From contig JAVBXN010000012.1 of assembly GCA_030824515.1 (NCBI GenBank), forward strand, positions 153,628 through 217,627: DNA of 64,000 nt, in the 5' to 3' direction. This DNA comes from Pelobacter sp. (GTDB lineage Bacteria > Desulfobacterota > Desulfuromonadia > Geobacterales > Pseudopelobacteraceae). The position numbers and the translations under genes were made by a program. Below the pieces are notes generated by a model. The model saw only the letters and a program-made list of their open reading frames with translations, searched no databases and was not told where the DNA came from. Positions within the stretch are counted from its first letter, which is position 1. Every line of letters starts with the position of its first letter. Below, piece after piece: positions 54,139-62,298 of this stretch.

Positions 54139-55026
54139 ATGGAACTGGCAACACCCATAACCATCTACTGGGACATTCCGGCTGATTTATCGGATATCGG
54201 ACCGCTGCGGCGGATCTGCTCCGATATTTCGGATTGCCGTCCGCTCATGCTTCAGCTGTACCACGGCGCCGACTCCTTCCAGCCAGGTGATGCGCTCTCG
54301 GTTGTGCTTGAACAGTTCCAGGGTTCCCGGATCGCCGTATCCCTCACGGTTCCGGCCATTGCCCTTGAAAGCGCGCCCCACAACTGTCCGGAGGGCATGC
54401 AGCTCAAGGAGCTGCTACTATCCGGCGACCACACGGAAGGACTTGCCGAAGCTATTCACAACGCAAGATCATATTCCGGCATCACGCCCGGCGTATCATT
54501 TTCGGTCACCCGCGAAAACTGGCGTCAACTCCCCGAGCTGGTCCGGCTCTGCAAACGTGAGGGCATCGTCCGGCTGGTTCTTCCGATGCAGCGGCTGTAC
54601 AACGGCGAAACGCCATTCATGATTACCGCAGCGGAGCAGCTTCAACTGACGGGTGCCCTGCTTGATGCGGGCGGGGTCGGGGATTTGAATCTTACCATCC
54701 ACGATCCTTTCCTCTGGCGGGCCTTCAACCCGGGAAGACCTTTTCCCCAGGCCGGCTGCCAGGCGGCCAACACGATGATCGCCATAGCCCCGGACGGCGG
54801 CGTGTACCCATGCCCGACCCTGCCGGTCAGGTTGGGAAACATCGGCCAGCGTTCGCTGAAAGAGATCATCTGCTCCGCGGAGAAAAAGGAATTCCGTCGC
54901 AGGCTGCTCACAGCCCCTGCCGGTTGCCGCGATTGCACGGAAGTATCCGTTTGCCGGGGCGGTTGCAGAGGCAGGGGGCTGGTGCTTGAGGGTTCCCTGG
55001 ATGGAATCGACCCGGCCTGCAGATGA
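54139..55026 (+). CDS. SPASM-domain protein lacking the radical SAM cluster (GeoRSP type)
   Basis: A 295-residue protein with a TIM-barrel-like body but no CxxxCxxC loop. It has a SPASM-type cysteine set near its C-terminus (GCQAANTMIAIAPDGGVYPC, CRDCTEVSVCRGGCRGRG, DPAC). It resembles the radical SAM partner upstream and probably holds iron-sulfur clusters without SAM chemistry. It follows the radical SAM gene by 36 bases and overlaps the FmdE-like start, so it belongs to the same unit. It could relay electrons or bind the substrate; unknown. Confidence 0.82.
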   Translation: MELATPITIYWDIPADLSDIGPLRRICSDISDCRPLMLQLYHGADSFQPGDALSVVLEQFQGSRIAVSLTVPAIALESAPHNCPEGMQLKELLLSGDHTEGLAEAIHNARSYSGITPGVSFSVTRENWRQLPELVRLCKREGIVRLVLPMQRLYNGETPFMITAAEQLQLTGALLDAGGVGDLNLTIHDPFLWRAFNPGRPFPQAGCQAANTMIAIAPDGGVYPCPTLPVRLGNIGQRSLKEIICSAEKKEFRRRLLTAPAGCRDCTEVSVCRGGCRGRGLVLEGSLDGIDPACR

Positions 55027-55583
55027 ACATGGACGGAATAACAATGAAATACTCCGAAATAATCGAATTTCACGGTCACACCTGCCCTGGGCTGGCGATC
55101 GGCTATCGCATGTCGCTGGCGGCGATGGCGGCTCTGGGAGTCACCCGTTCCGGTGACGAGGAACTTGTCGCGATCGTCGAAAACGACGCCTGCGGGGTTG
55201 ATGCTCTGCAGTGCGTTACCGGCTGTACCTTCGGCAAGGGCAACCTGCTGTTCCGCGATTTCGGCAAGAGCGTGTACACGCTTTATTCCCGTACATCCGC
55301 CAGGGGAGTGCGGGTCGTCTACCACGGGCGGGGCTTGCCCCCCGGCCTGCGCGAGGACAAGCCGGCCTTGATCAGCTATTTGCAGGATTGCCCGGACGAT
55401 GCGATCCTGAGCGTTACGGAAACGTACGCAGAGCCGCCCAGACCGGCCAGAATCCGCAATTCCGTCCCCTGCCGGATTTGTGGCGAATCCGTAATGGACA
55501 CCAGGCTGCGCAACCTGGACGGGCAAGCGGTCTGCATCCCCTGCGCTAAAGCCGATATCCATCATTCCAACGAATCCATCTGA
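55023..55583 (+). CDS. FmdE-family protein with C-terminal zinc ribbon
   Basis: A 186-residue protein. EIIEFHGHTCPGLAIGYRM matches the FmdE family, named from a formylmethanofuran dehydrogenase operon but found widely and thought to bind a metal or pterin ligand via His and Cys. A second region (VENDACGVDALQCVTGCTFG) is typical. The end has a zinc-ribbon-like CRICGESVMD and CIPCA. No formylmethanofuran dehydrogenase genes are near. ATG at 55023 overlaps the SPASM gene stop; ATGs at 55029 and 55044 are in frame too. Confidence 0.82.
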   Translation: MNMDGITMKYSEIIEFHGHTCPGLAIGYRMSLAAMAALGVTRSGDEELVAIVENDACGVDALQCVTGCTFGKGNLLFRDFGKSVYTLYSRTSARGVRVVYHGRGLPPGLREDKPALISYLQDCPDDAILSVTETYAEPPRPARIRNSVPCRICGESVMDTRLRNLDGQAVCIPCAKADIHHSNESI

Positions 55584-55597
55584 AACAGGAAACCGCA

Positions 55598-56503
55598 ATG
55601 ACTACAAAACGAATATTCCATCTGTTACTGATGTTCACACTGCTGCTGACGGTGGCGGGCTGTAAAAGTGAAGGCAAGCGTCAGGTGGTAAAAATCGGCT
55701 ACATGCTCTGCAACAGCGAAAAGGAGACTACCGAGCGGTTCCTGCCCCTGACACGCTACCTGTCGGACAAGACCGGTGTTGACTTCGTGATGGTGCCGGT
55801 CGATACAAACGATTTTGACAAGCGATTCAAGAACGGCGAATTCACCTTTACCCACACCAACTCGATCCTGTACGTGATCCTGCGCGAAAACCACGGCGTC
55901 GAACTGGTGGCGTCGGAAAAGCGCGGCAAATTCGGATCGCGCACCGCCGGTACAATCATTGCCCGCAAGGGAAGCGGCATTGAAAAGCTGTCCGACATCA
56001 AGGGCAAGCGCATGGCTTTCGGCCCGATGCTCGCGCCGACCGGCTATCTGGCAGAATACGACCTGATGCTGGCCGCCGGCATCAACCCGGAAAACGACCT
56101 TGGCCACTACACGATTCCCTCCGGTTCCTTCAAGCATGAAAAGCTCATCTACGGTGTTCTGTACGGCCAGTACGATGTGGCCGCGGCGCCGATCCTCGAC
56201 ATAGAGAACATGACCCGCGAAGGCAAGATCGCCGCGGATGACCTGGTAATACTTGCCCAGAGCGTTCCGATTCCCTACTGCACCTTTGCCACGGCAAAAG
56301 GCACCGATCCGGCACTGGTCAAAAAGGTCAAGGACGCCCTGATGGCGCTGAAGCCGTCCGACACCGCCGAGGTGGACGGAGAACGGCTGAAGGTGATGAA
56401 AGCGGCCTGGATTGACGGCTACGAGGAGCTGCTCGACAGTGACTTCAACCCGATCCGCGAAATGGCCAAACGGGTCAACATGCCGCCGTATCAGAAGTAT
56501 TAG
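55598..56503 (+). CDS. PhnD/SsuA-like substrate-binding lipoprotein
   Basis: A 301-residue periplasmic binding protein. Signal with lipobox LLTVAGC; the mature part has KIGYMLCNSEKETTERFLPL, GKRMAFGPMLAPTGYLAEY and SGSFKHEKLIYGVLYGQYDVAAAP, as in PhnD (phosphonate, phosphite) and related anion binders. No ABC permease is adjacent; instead a TPR protein and YedE follow. Its ligand is likely a small oxyanion; selenium or sulphur oxyanions fit the YedE neighbour, but that is inference. Confidence 0.82.
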   Translation: MTTKRIFHLLLMFTLLLTVAGCKSEGKRQVVKIGYMLCNSEKETTERFLPLTRYLSDKTGVDFVMVPVDTNDFDKRFKNGEFTFTHTNSILYVILRENHGVELVASEKRGKFGSRTAGTIIARKGSGIEKLSDIKGKRMAFGPMLAPTGYLAEYDLMLAAGINPENDLGHYTIPSGSFKHEKLIYGVLYGQYDVAAAPILDIENMTREGKIAADDLVILAQSVPIPYCTFATAKGTDPALVKKVKDALMALKPSDTAEVDGERLKVMKAAWIDGYEELLDSDFNPIREMAKRVNMPPYQKY

Positions 56504-56535
56504 CTCTTCCCAGCGTTTGCGAAACCGGACGAATA

Positions 56536-57078
56536 ATGTTCAAAGATCGATTTGATAAAATCTGCTGGGCGCTTCTGGCCGCGGCAGTTGCGGTGCTGGT
56601 GGCGATGCTGCTGGCAGGTGGCGGCAAAACCGACGGGAAGGCGGCCAGCGGACTTGGCAAGGCGCTGGAACGTGACATGGCCTATCGTGCCCGGGTCGAA
56701 CTGATCACCAGGCTCTACGGACCGGTGGAGTCGCTGCAAAAGGCCGGAAAGCGCCAGGAGGCACTGCTGAGACTGGATGAACTGACCAGGAGTTATCCGG
56801 GCGAAGCGCACGGTCATATCCTGCAGGGGCAGATCCTGTTCGAGATGGGGGCTCTGGATGAGGCCATATCCTCCTTTTACGAAGGGGTCAAGCTGAACGG
56901 AGATTATGTGGACAGCAAGAACCCGCTCTCCCGAAGGGCAGAGATACAGCGCCTGGTGGACGAGGGCACCAAAAGCATCAGCGCGCGGGCCGGAGCAAAT
57001 CCGGACAACAAGAGCATTGCCGCTTCCATGCGAAAGATCAATTATTTAAAGAGCCGCCTTGCCGGAGGATGTGAATAG
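56536..57078 (+). CDS. Membrane-anchored TPR protein
   Basis: A 180-residue protein: N-terminal membrane helix (ICWALLAAAVAVLVAMLLAGG) and a periplasmic part with two to three TPR-like helices (RQEALLRLDELTRSYPGEAH, GALDEAISSFYEGVKLNGDY). Such proteins dock partners. It sits between the PhnD-like lipoprotein and YedE, whose start follows its stop directly, and may connect them. Function unknown. Confidence 0.75.
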   Translation: MFKDRFDKICWALLAAAVAVLVAMLLAGGGKTDGKAASGLGKALERDMAYRARVELITRLYGPVESLQKAGKRQEALLRLDELTRSYPGEAHGHILQGQILFEMGALDEAISSFYEGVKLNGDYVDSKNPLSRRAEIQRLVDEGTKSISARAGANPDNKSIAASMRKINYLKSRLAGGCE

Positions 57079-58140
57079 ATGCTGCGCAGCAGGGATTTCT
57101 GGACCGTGGTGTTTGTAGGCGGGCTGCTGGGAGGCCTGGGGGTGATGCTGTCCGTATTGGGCAACCCTGAAAACTCCGGCATCTGCGTCTCCTGCTTCAT
57201 CGAGAACAGCGCCGGCGCCCTGGGACTCCATGACAATACCAACATGCAGTACCTGCGGCCGGAGCTGCTGGGCTTCGTGCTCGGTTCAACCGCCAGCGCC
57301 ATGTTTTTCCGTGAGTTTCGCTCCAGGGGCGGCAGCGCCCCACTGTCACGCCTGTTTCTGGGCATATTCATGATTTTCGGCTGCGCCGTCTTCATCGGCT
57401 GCCCGATCAAGCTGTTCCTGCGGCTGTCGGCCGGCGACCTTACCGCCGTCGCCGGTGTGCTGGGACTCCTGGCCGGTGTCTGGGCCGGACTGAAAGGGCT
57501 GTCCAACGGCGTGGAACTGGCGGCGCCCAGAACCGACGTCGGGAGCGGTGGACAGCTGATACCGGCGCTGTTCCTGCTGCTGCTGGTATTTTTCATCGTG
57601 CGCCCCGGTTTCCTGCTCTTCTCCAGCAAGGGGAGCGCGACACAACACGCCCCCTGGCTAATCGCCCTGGCGGCGGGCACCCTGCTCGGCGTACTGGCGC
57701 AGCGCAGCCGTTTCTGCATCACCGGCAGCATCCGCGACACCTTCCTGATGGGCTTCAGGATAGCCGCCGCCTGGGGGCTGTTGGCCTTCGTCTCGGCAGC
57801 GTTGGTGCTGAGTGTGGCGACCGGCAGATTCAACGCTGGATTGTACGGACAACCCGGGGCCCACCTGGAGTACATCTGGAGTTTCCTCGGCATGGGTCTG
57901 GTCGGCTGGATCTCGGTCATCATAGGCGGCTGCCCCTTCCGTCAGCTGATCAAGGCCGGAGAGGGTGACGCGGACGCCGGCCTGGTGGTGGTCGGAATGT
58001 TCATAGGCGGCGCTCTGGCGCAGTCCTGTGGGATTGCCGCGACGGCTGACGGTGTCTCCCTGTACGGCAAGATTTCGATTCTGATCGGATTTATTCTGGT
58101 CGCCACCACCAGCCTTTTTTTTCGGCAACGGCAAAGCTGA
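57079..58140 (+). CDS. yedE: YedE-family putative selenium transporter
   Basis: A 353-residue polytopic membrane protein with about ten helices. It has two YeeE/YedE repeats; the segment GNPENSGICVSCFIENSAG is the mark I know from the selenium-linked YedE group, and a second copy has GCPFRQLIKAG and QRSRFCITGSIRD. Conserved cysteines (CVSC, GCPI, RFC, GGCPF, CGIAA) line the presumed path. The family is linked to selenium metabolism by gene neighbourhood; related YeeE proteins import thiosulfate. It follows the TPR gene with no gap. Confidence 0.85.
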   Translation: MLRSRDFWTVVFVGGLLGGLGVMLSVLGNPENSGICVSCFIENSAGALGLHDNTNMQYLRPELLGFVLGSTASAMFFREFRSRGGSAPLSRLFLGIFMIFGCAVFIGCPIKLFLRLSAGDLTAVAGVLGLLAGVWAGLKGLSNGVELAAPRTDVGSGGQLIPALFLLLLVFFIVRPGFLLFSSKGSATQHAPWLIALAAGTLLGVLAQRSRFCITGSIRDTFLMGFRIAAAWGLLAFVSAALVLSVATGRFNAGLYGQPGAHLEYIWSFLGMGLVGWISVIIGGCPFRQLIKAGEGDADAGLVVVGMFIGGALAQSCGIAATADGVSLYGKISILIGFILVATTSLFFRQRQS

Positions 58141-58179
58141 CTCGCAACAACCATTTTATTTTGGCAGGTATTGAAAACG

Positions 58180-58659
58180 ATGAAACGATTCGCGCTATTG
58201 GTTACCTTCTCACTATGCCTGCTGACCGCATGCAACTCCGACAAGCAGCAGGGGCAGGTCGATTCAAGCGGCAAGATCAATATCCCGGCGCCGGCCAAGC
58301 CTGAACCTGCGGTTGATACCATGACCGCTACCGGCCTGCAGATCAAGGACCTCAAGGTCGGCAGCGGTCCCAAACCGTTTCCGGGGAAACGGGTCAAAAT
58401 CCACTACATCGCAATGACCGAGGATCGAAAAGTCTTTGACAGCTCACGTGACAAGGGCGACCCGGCCGTAATCAGCCTGTCGGCCGGCAGTGTCATCAAA
58501 GGTTGGGAAGAGGGGATTTCCGGTATGAGGGTTGGCGGTAAACGCCAGTTGACTGTACCGGCCGGGTTGTCGACACCGGGCACTTCCGCTGTGCCGTTTT
58601 CCATGCCGACCGGTAAAACGCTGATATTCATCATAGATCTGCTGGACATTGAGATATGA
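58180..58659 (+). CDS. Lipoprotein FKBP-type peptidyl-prolyl isomerase
   Basis: A 159-residue protein: signal with lipobox LLTAC, a Pro-rich spacer, then an FKBP domain (GLQIKDLKVGSGPKPFPGKR, VKIHYIAMTEDRKVFDSSRD, SVIKGWEEGISGMRVGGKRQ, ending LIFIIDLLDIEI). It likely helps proteins fold at the membrane. I take ATG 58180; a TTG nine bases earlier is in frame. It closes the plus-strand run, followed by a fold-back repeat. Confidence 0.9.
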   Translation: MKRFALLVTFSLCLLTACNSDKQQGQVDSSGKINIPAPAKPEPAVDTMTATGLQIKDLKVGSGPKPFPGKRVKIHYIAMTEDRKVFDSSRDKGDPAVISLSAGSVIKGWEEGISGMRVGGKRQLTVPAGLSTPGTSAVPFSMPTGKTLIFIIDLLDIEI

Positions 58660-58697
58660 TCAGCATGGCATTTACTGTTTGAAAACAGTAATCCTAT

Positions 58698-58852
58698 AAA
58701 AAGCATTTGAAACTCGGATGAATAGGATAAATACAGATAAATCAAATAATTAAATCCAAAGGGCAGTAAACCCAATTGGTAAAGGACTTTTTGTTTGAAT
58801 TTTCAGGTTTTATCCGTGTTCATCCTATGTATCTGTGGTTAAATGCCTTTTT
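58698..58852. repeat. Fold-back repeat with inverted arms and 10-bp internal periodicity (copy 2)
   Basis: Left arm 58698-58741 and right arm 58808-58852 are imperfect inverted repeats with outer AAAAGGCATTT-like ends and inner GGATAAA. Within each arm a GGATGAA/GGATAAA/AGATAAA unit recurs about every 10 bases. The pattern and the TTAACC-like outer edge relate it to the element at 15788. A 65-base centre without a gene separates the arms. Confidence 0.75.
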
Positions 58853-58908
58853 AGGGTAATATGAATATGACAATGAACGCTCCGTATTTACAGTTTACTG
58901 CTTAAAAA

Positions 58909-59325
58909 TCACAGATCTTCCCCGGTGATACTCATCACCAGCTTGCCATGCTTGACCCCCTTGACGCCGATCAGTTCGTTGGCGATCTGCTTGATCTCCC
59001 TGACCGCACCCCTGATAATCAGCACCTCCAGGCAATTATGGGCATCCAGATGCACGTGGAGCGAGGAGATTATCTGGTCATGATGTGAATGCTGATGCTC
59101 CGTCAGCTTGTCGGACAGGTCGCGCACGTGGTGATTGTAAACCAGTGTGACGGTTCCGACTGCCTCCTGGTCCTCGGATCCGAGCCGTTCCTCTACCAGC
59201 GAAGCCCGGATAAGGTCACGGATCGCCTCGGAACGATTCATATAGCTCTTCTGTTCGATCAACTGGTCGAAATTATCCAACAGTCTCTCGTCGAGCGAAA
59301 TGCCGAATCTGACTGTATTTCCCAT
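58909..59325 (-). CDS. nikR: Nickel-responsive regulator NikR
   Basis: A 138-residue ribbon-helix-helix regulator with a C-terminal ACT-like metal domain. [18 protein letters not shown] and [17 protein letters not shown] form the RHH domain. The nickel site is seen in [24 protein letters not shown] (HxH and Cys). NikR represses nickel uptake genes when nickel is bound. No nikABCDE is in the window, and I see no GTATGA-type operator nearby, so its targets lie elsewhere. AGGAGT precedes the ATG. Confidence 0.93.
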   Translation of the reverse strand: MGNTVRFGISLDERLLDNFDQLIEQKSYMNRSEAIRDLIRASLVEERLGSEDQEAVGTVTLVYNHHVRDLSDKLTEHQHSHHDQIISSLHVHLDAHNCLEVLIIRGAVREIKQIANELIGVKGVKHGKLVMSITGEDL

Positions 59326-59609
59326 GATTACTCCTGTTCGCAGATAAACTCGCGCTATTTTACCTTATTACACTATCAAATAAAACAGTTTACTCTGAAT
59401 CAAGTCTTCAATTCCGAGAAACATTACTTGGATATAACATTTTTTCTCTGTTCAGTACTCTGACAATATCCGACCAATTGGCACCGCCAGGCAATTCTGC
59501 CTCCGTTTGGCACTCATTACTGTTAATGTTGACGCTATGGAAGTTGTAATGATACCATCAGCAAATAAATTCAACGGGTATAAAATCAATTACCCCGGAG
59601 TGTTCATAA

Positions 59610-60440
59610 ATGTTTCAGACAATTCTGCTTTTGCTAACTTTAAGTCTAATACATTCAACCTCTATGGCCACGAACAACTCAGAACCTGCGACTGAATTCA
59701 TACCGGTAAAGGCTGGTTGCTTCCAGATGGGAAACACATTCGGAGATGGGTACCACGTAGAAAGACCTGTGCATGATGTCTGTGTAAACAGTTATTCTAT
59801 CAGCAAGTTTGATGTGACCAAAAGAGCTTTCAAGATATTTGTCGATAGCACTGGATACCGCACCGAAGCTGAGATTGGAAACGGATGCTACGTCTATGAT
59901 GGTATTTCATGGGGCAAAAAGCCGGGTGCAGACTGGCGCTCGCCCGGCTTTCCGCAAGACAACGACCATCCTGTGGTTTGCATCAGCTGGAACGATGCAA
60001 CAGCATATGCTCAATGGTTTTCGCGTACAAACAACCGGAACTTTCGGCTGCCAACTGAAGCCGAATGGGAATATGCTGCCCGTAGCGGCGGCAAACATGA
60101 AATGTTTGCCGGAGGCAATGATATTGAAGAGTTGGCATGGTATTCAGGAAACTCGGGCAATAGAACCCATCCGGTTGGGAAGAAGCTTGCCAATGGACTC
60201 GGGTTATACGACATGAGCGGCAATGTATGGCAGTGGACTGCGGACTGGTACGATGAAAGCTACTACCGTAATAGCCCTCGCAACAACCCGGCTGGTCCTC
60301 TGACCGGATCTAAACGTGTTTTCCGCGGTGGAAGCTGGTTTTATGATGAAAGGGGAGTTCGGGCATCATATCGCGATTTTTATGTACCTGGTTTCAGCAG
60401 CAGTTACCTGGGCTTCAGGCTTGTATCACCAGGTCATTAA
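59610..60440 (+). CDS. Exported SUMF1/formylglycine-generating-enzyme-fold protein (A)
   Basis: A 276-residue protein with a signal peptide (LLLTLSLIHSTSMA) and a full SUMF1 domain: FIPVKAGCFQMGNTFGDG, HPVVCISWNDATAYAQWF, RLPTEAEWEYAARSGG, GLYDMSGNVWQWTADWYDE, RVFRGGSWFYDE and LGFRLVSPG. True formylglycine-generating enzymes have two Cys in the final part; none is present here, so this is not a sulfatase activator. A conserved pair CFQM and HDVCV may form a disulfide. CGGAG precedes the ATG. Paralogues lie at 61455 and 62299. Confidence 0.88.
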   Translation: MFQTILLLLTLSLIHSTSMATNNSEPATEFIPVKAGCFQMGNTFGDGYHVERPVHDVCVNSYSISKFDVTKRAFKIFVDSTGYRTEAEIGNGCYVYDGISWGKKPGADWRSPGFPQDNDHPVVCISWNDATAYAQWFSRTNNRNFRLPTEAEWEYAARSGGKHEMFAGGNDIEELAWYSGNSGNRTHPVGKKLANGLGLYDMSGNVWQWTADWYDESYYRNSPRNNPAGPLTGSKRVFRGGSWFYDERGVRASYRDFYVPGFSSSYLGFRLVSPGH

Positions 60441-60549
60441 GCAGAATACTGCAATATTTATTATCCGGATTAATTTCATATCGCTAGAGTTATTTAAATC
60501 TCTCACGTTCAAAAGATGAACGCATTCCAAATTATCTGAAAGTGATTAC

Positions 60550-61242
60550 ATGAATCTGATTGTTTCTTTGTCAATCTTTTTACTAATTGTCCCGCAGTTG
60601 GCAGTAGCATCAACTGCCCCACCGGTTCAAACCGGAGAAGGCAACGCGTTTTATTCATCCGTACCTTCAGCTTACATGGATGACCCGCGCAGAATTGAAT
60701 GGCAGAAACCGGAAAAAGTCGTTGAGCATCTGCTTCTCAAGCAGGGAGATACGGTTGCAGATATCGGAGCTGGAACCGGTTTTTTTTCAATGCTGTTTGC
60801 CAGGAAGGTTGGAAAAAACGGTGTGGTATATGCTGTAGACATCGACGAGAACATGGTAAAACACATAGGAAAGCGGGCAAAGAAAGAGGGTCTGAATAAT
60901 GTCCTACCTATACTTGCTCCAGCGGACGATCCTCTTCTGCCGAAACTGTCGGCAGATCTTATCTTTATTTGCGACACTTATCTGTTTTTCAATAACCGTG
61001 AGCAGTATTTGTCACGGCTGCTTGACAGCATGAAGAATGATGGCCGTTTGGCAATTGTATCGTTTAACACAAGGTCAGAAGTACCAGGAGCACCACCGGC
61101 ACATAAGATAATTTCACGTGACCAGACAGTCCTTGAAGCTTACAGAACAGGATTTTCTCTGGTCGCGGAATTTTTTTTCCTGCCATACCATGATTTTTTA
61201 GTTTTTGAGAAACGGAAATTTGAAATCAGGGGGGCGCAGTAA
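60550..61242 (+). CDS. SAM-dependent methyltransferase with N-terminal signal peptide
   Basis: A 230-residue class I methyltransferase: GDTVADIGAGTGFFSMLFAR (SAM loop), VYAVDIDENMVKHI and DLIFICDTYLFFNNREQYLS. It is preceded by a strongly hydrophobic N-terminus, LIVSLSIFLLIVPQLAVAS-T, with a signal-peptidase site. An exported SAM enzyme is unusual as no SAM is known in the periplasm, so it may be tethered in the cytoplasm or work differently. It lies 109 bases after SUMF1 protein A on the same strand. Confidence 0.82.
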   Translation: MNLIVSLSIFLLIVPQLAVASTAPPVQTGEGNAFYSSVPSAYMDDPRRIEWQKPEKVVEHLLLKQGDTVADIGAGTGFFSMLFARKVGKNGVVYAVDIDENMVKHIGKRAKKEGLNNVLPILAPADDPLLPKLSADLIFICDTYLFFNNREQYLSRLLDSMKNDGRLAIVSFNTRSEVPGAPPAHKIISRDQTVLEAYRTGFSLVAEFFFLPYHDFLVFEKRKFEIRGAQ

Positions 61243-61454
61243 CATTTCTCTACAAAGGGCACTGACATCTTTTCAGGATATTTTTTATCAGACACTACCC
61301 AAAATATGATTACTCGTTCTGATCGGTGCTGCATATAATTTATTTGGTGGAAATGTTGAACAAAGCCGGCTTTGGCCACACAAGTCCAAATACACATTAA
61401 TTATAGAAAACCTGTGTCTGACTCCAGAACATCATTCCAAAGCTTTTACATGAC

Positions 61455-62276
61455 CTATGGTCCAGGGTACATGATCCTAAATCCAATATCCAGAGCACGA
61501 TCATCAGGATAACCACTGCTTCGCCAGGTAGATCTGGATTGCTTGGCTCCGTAATGCCAACTTCCACCGCGTCTAACACGTGTCGAACTTGATACGGGCC
61601 CGGATGGATCCTGCTGGCGCTTTTCAGAATAATCGCCACTCCAGTCCTGTACCCATTCCCATACATTACCGCTCATATCATGGATCCCAAGCCCGTTTGG
61701 CTGTTTCTGTCCAACAGGATGCGTTCTGAGAGCAACGTTTTTATCATACCATGCCAGACTGGCAACGTCATTTCCACCGCAGTAGATTTCATCCCTGCCG
61801 CCACTTCTACATGCGAATTCCCACTCAGCCTCGGTAGGCAGATAATATTTCTTGCCGGTCATGCTGTTCAGTGCGCTGATGAATTCCTGCGCATCATTCC
61901 ATCCCACCTGTTCAACCGGGCAATCATCACCGCAGGAACTGAAACGGGATGGATTATCGCCCATAACCATGCGCCACTGCCCTTGTGTTACTTCGTATTT
62001 CCCGATAAAAAAATCCGACAAACAGACTTCGTGAACCGGCTTCTCGTCATTGTTTCCATTGTCGGAACCCATCCGGAAACATCCTCCCGGCACGAATACG
62101 AACTCCATACCTGTTACAGGATTTTTAGAAACAGTGACACGAGATACCGCTGTCGATGCAATGTCGGTTTTTCCTGCACCGTCAGAAACCCGTGTTCCAA
62201 GGCTTGCTGGTTCTGCAAAAGCACACCCGGCGGCCAATACCGCAATTGCTATGATCAGATAATTAGGTTTCAGCAT
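61455..62276 (-). CDS. SUMF1-fold lipoprotein (B)
   Basis: A 273-residue exported SUMF1-domain protein with lipobox LAAGC at the N-terminus. Domain marks: EFVFVPGGCFRMGSDNGNND, FFIGKYEVTQGQW, PVEQVGWNDAQEFISALN, YLPTEAEWEFACRSGG, GLGIHDMSGNVWEWVQDW, RRGGSWHYGAKQSRST and IGFRIMYPG. The two Cys of a formylglycine-generating enzyme are absent at the end. Cys pairs CF and EVCL match its paralogues. AAGGA precedes the ATG. It lies 22 bases downstream of paralogue C. Confidence 0.88.
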   Translation of the reverse strand: MLKPNYLIIAIAVLAAGCAFAEPASLGTRVSDGAGKTDIASTAVSRVTVSKNPVTGMEFVFVPGGCFRMGSDNGNNDEKPVHEVCLSDFFIGKYEVTQGQWRMVMGDNPSRFSSCGDDCPVEQVGWNDAQEFISALNSMTGKKYYLPTEAEWEFACRSGGRDEIYCGGNDVASLAWYDKNVALRTHPVGQKQPNGLGIHDMSGNVWEWVQDWSGDYSEKRQQDPSGPVSSSTRVRRGGSWHYGAKQSRSTWRSSGYPDDRALDIGFRIMYPGP

Positions 62277-62298
62277 ATAATCCTTACCATAAGCTGCA

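Noticed and set aside
57079..58140. Selenoprotein gene with in-frame UGA near YedE
   Set aside because: None of the reading frames in the cluster needs a UGA readthrough to join domains, and the stops are followed closely by new starts.
59450..59560. Sigma-54 promoter candidates (TTGGCAC-like) upstream of SUMF1 gene A
   Set aside because: The GC at the -12 position is missing at the right spacing in both cases.
59507..59695. Plus-strand 62-residue ORF before SUMF1 gene A
   Set aside because: It overlaps the start of the SUMF1 gene in another frame, lacks a ribosome site and shows no motif. The gap 59326-59609 seems to hold only leader sequence.
61243..61454. Gap between convergent methyltransferase and SUMF1 gene B
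   Set aside because: No terminator, RNA gene or conserved-looking ORF could be supported.
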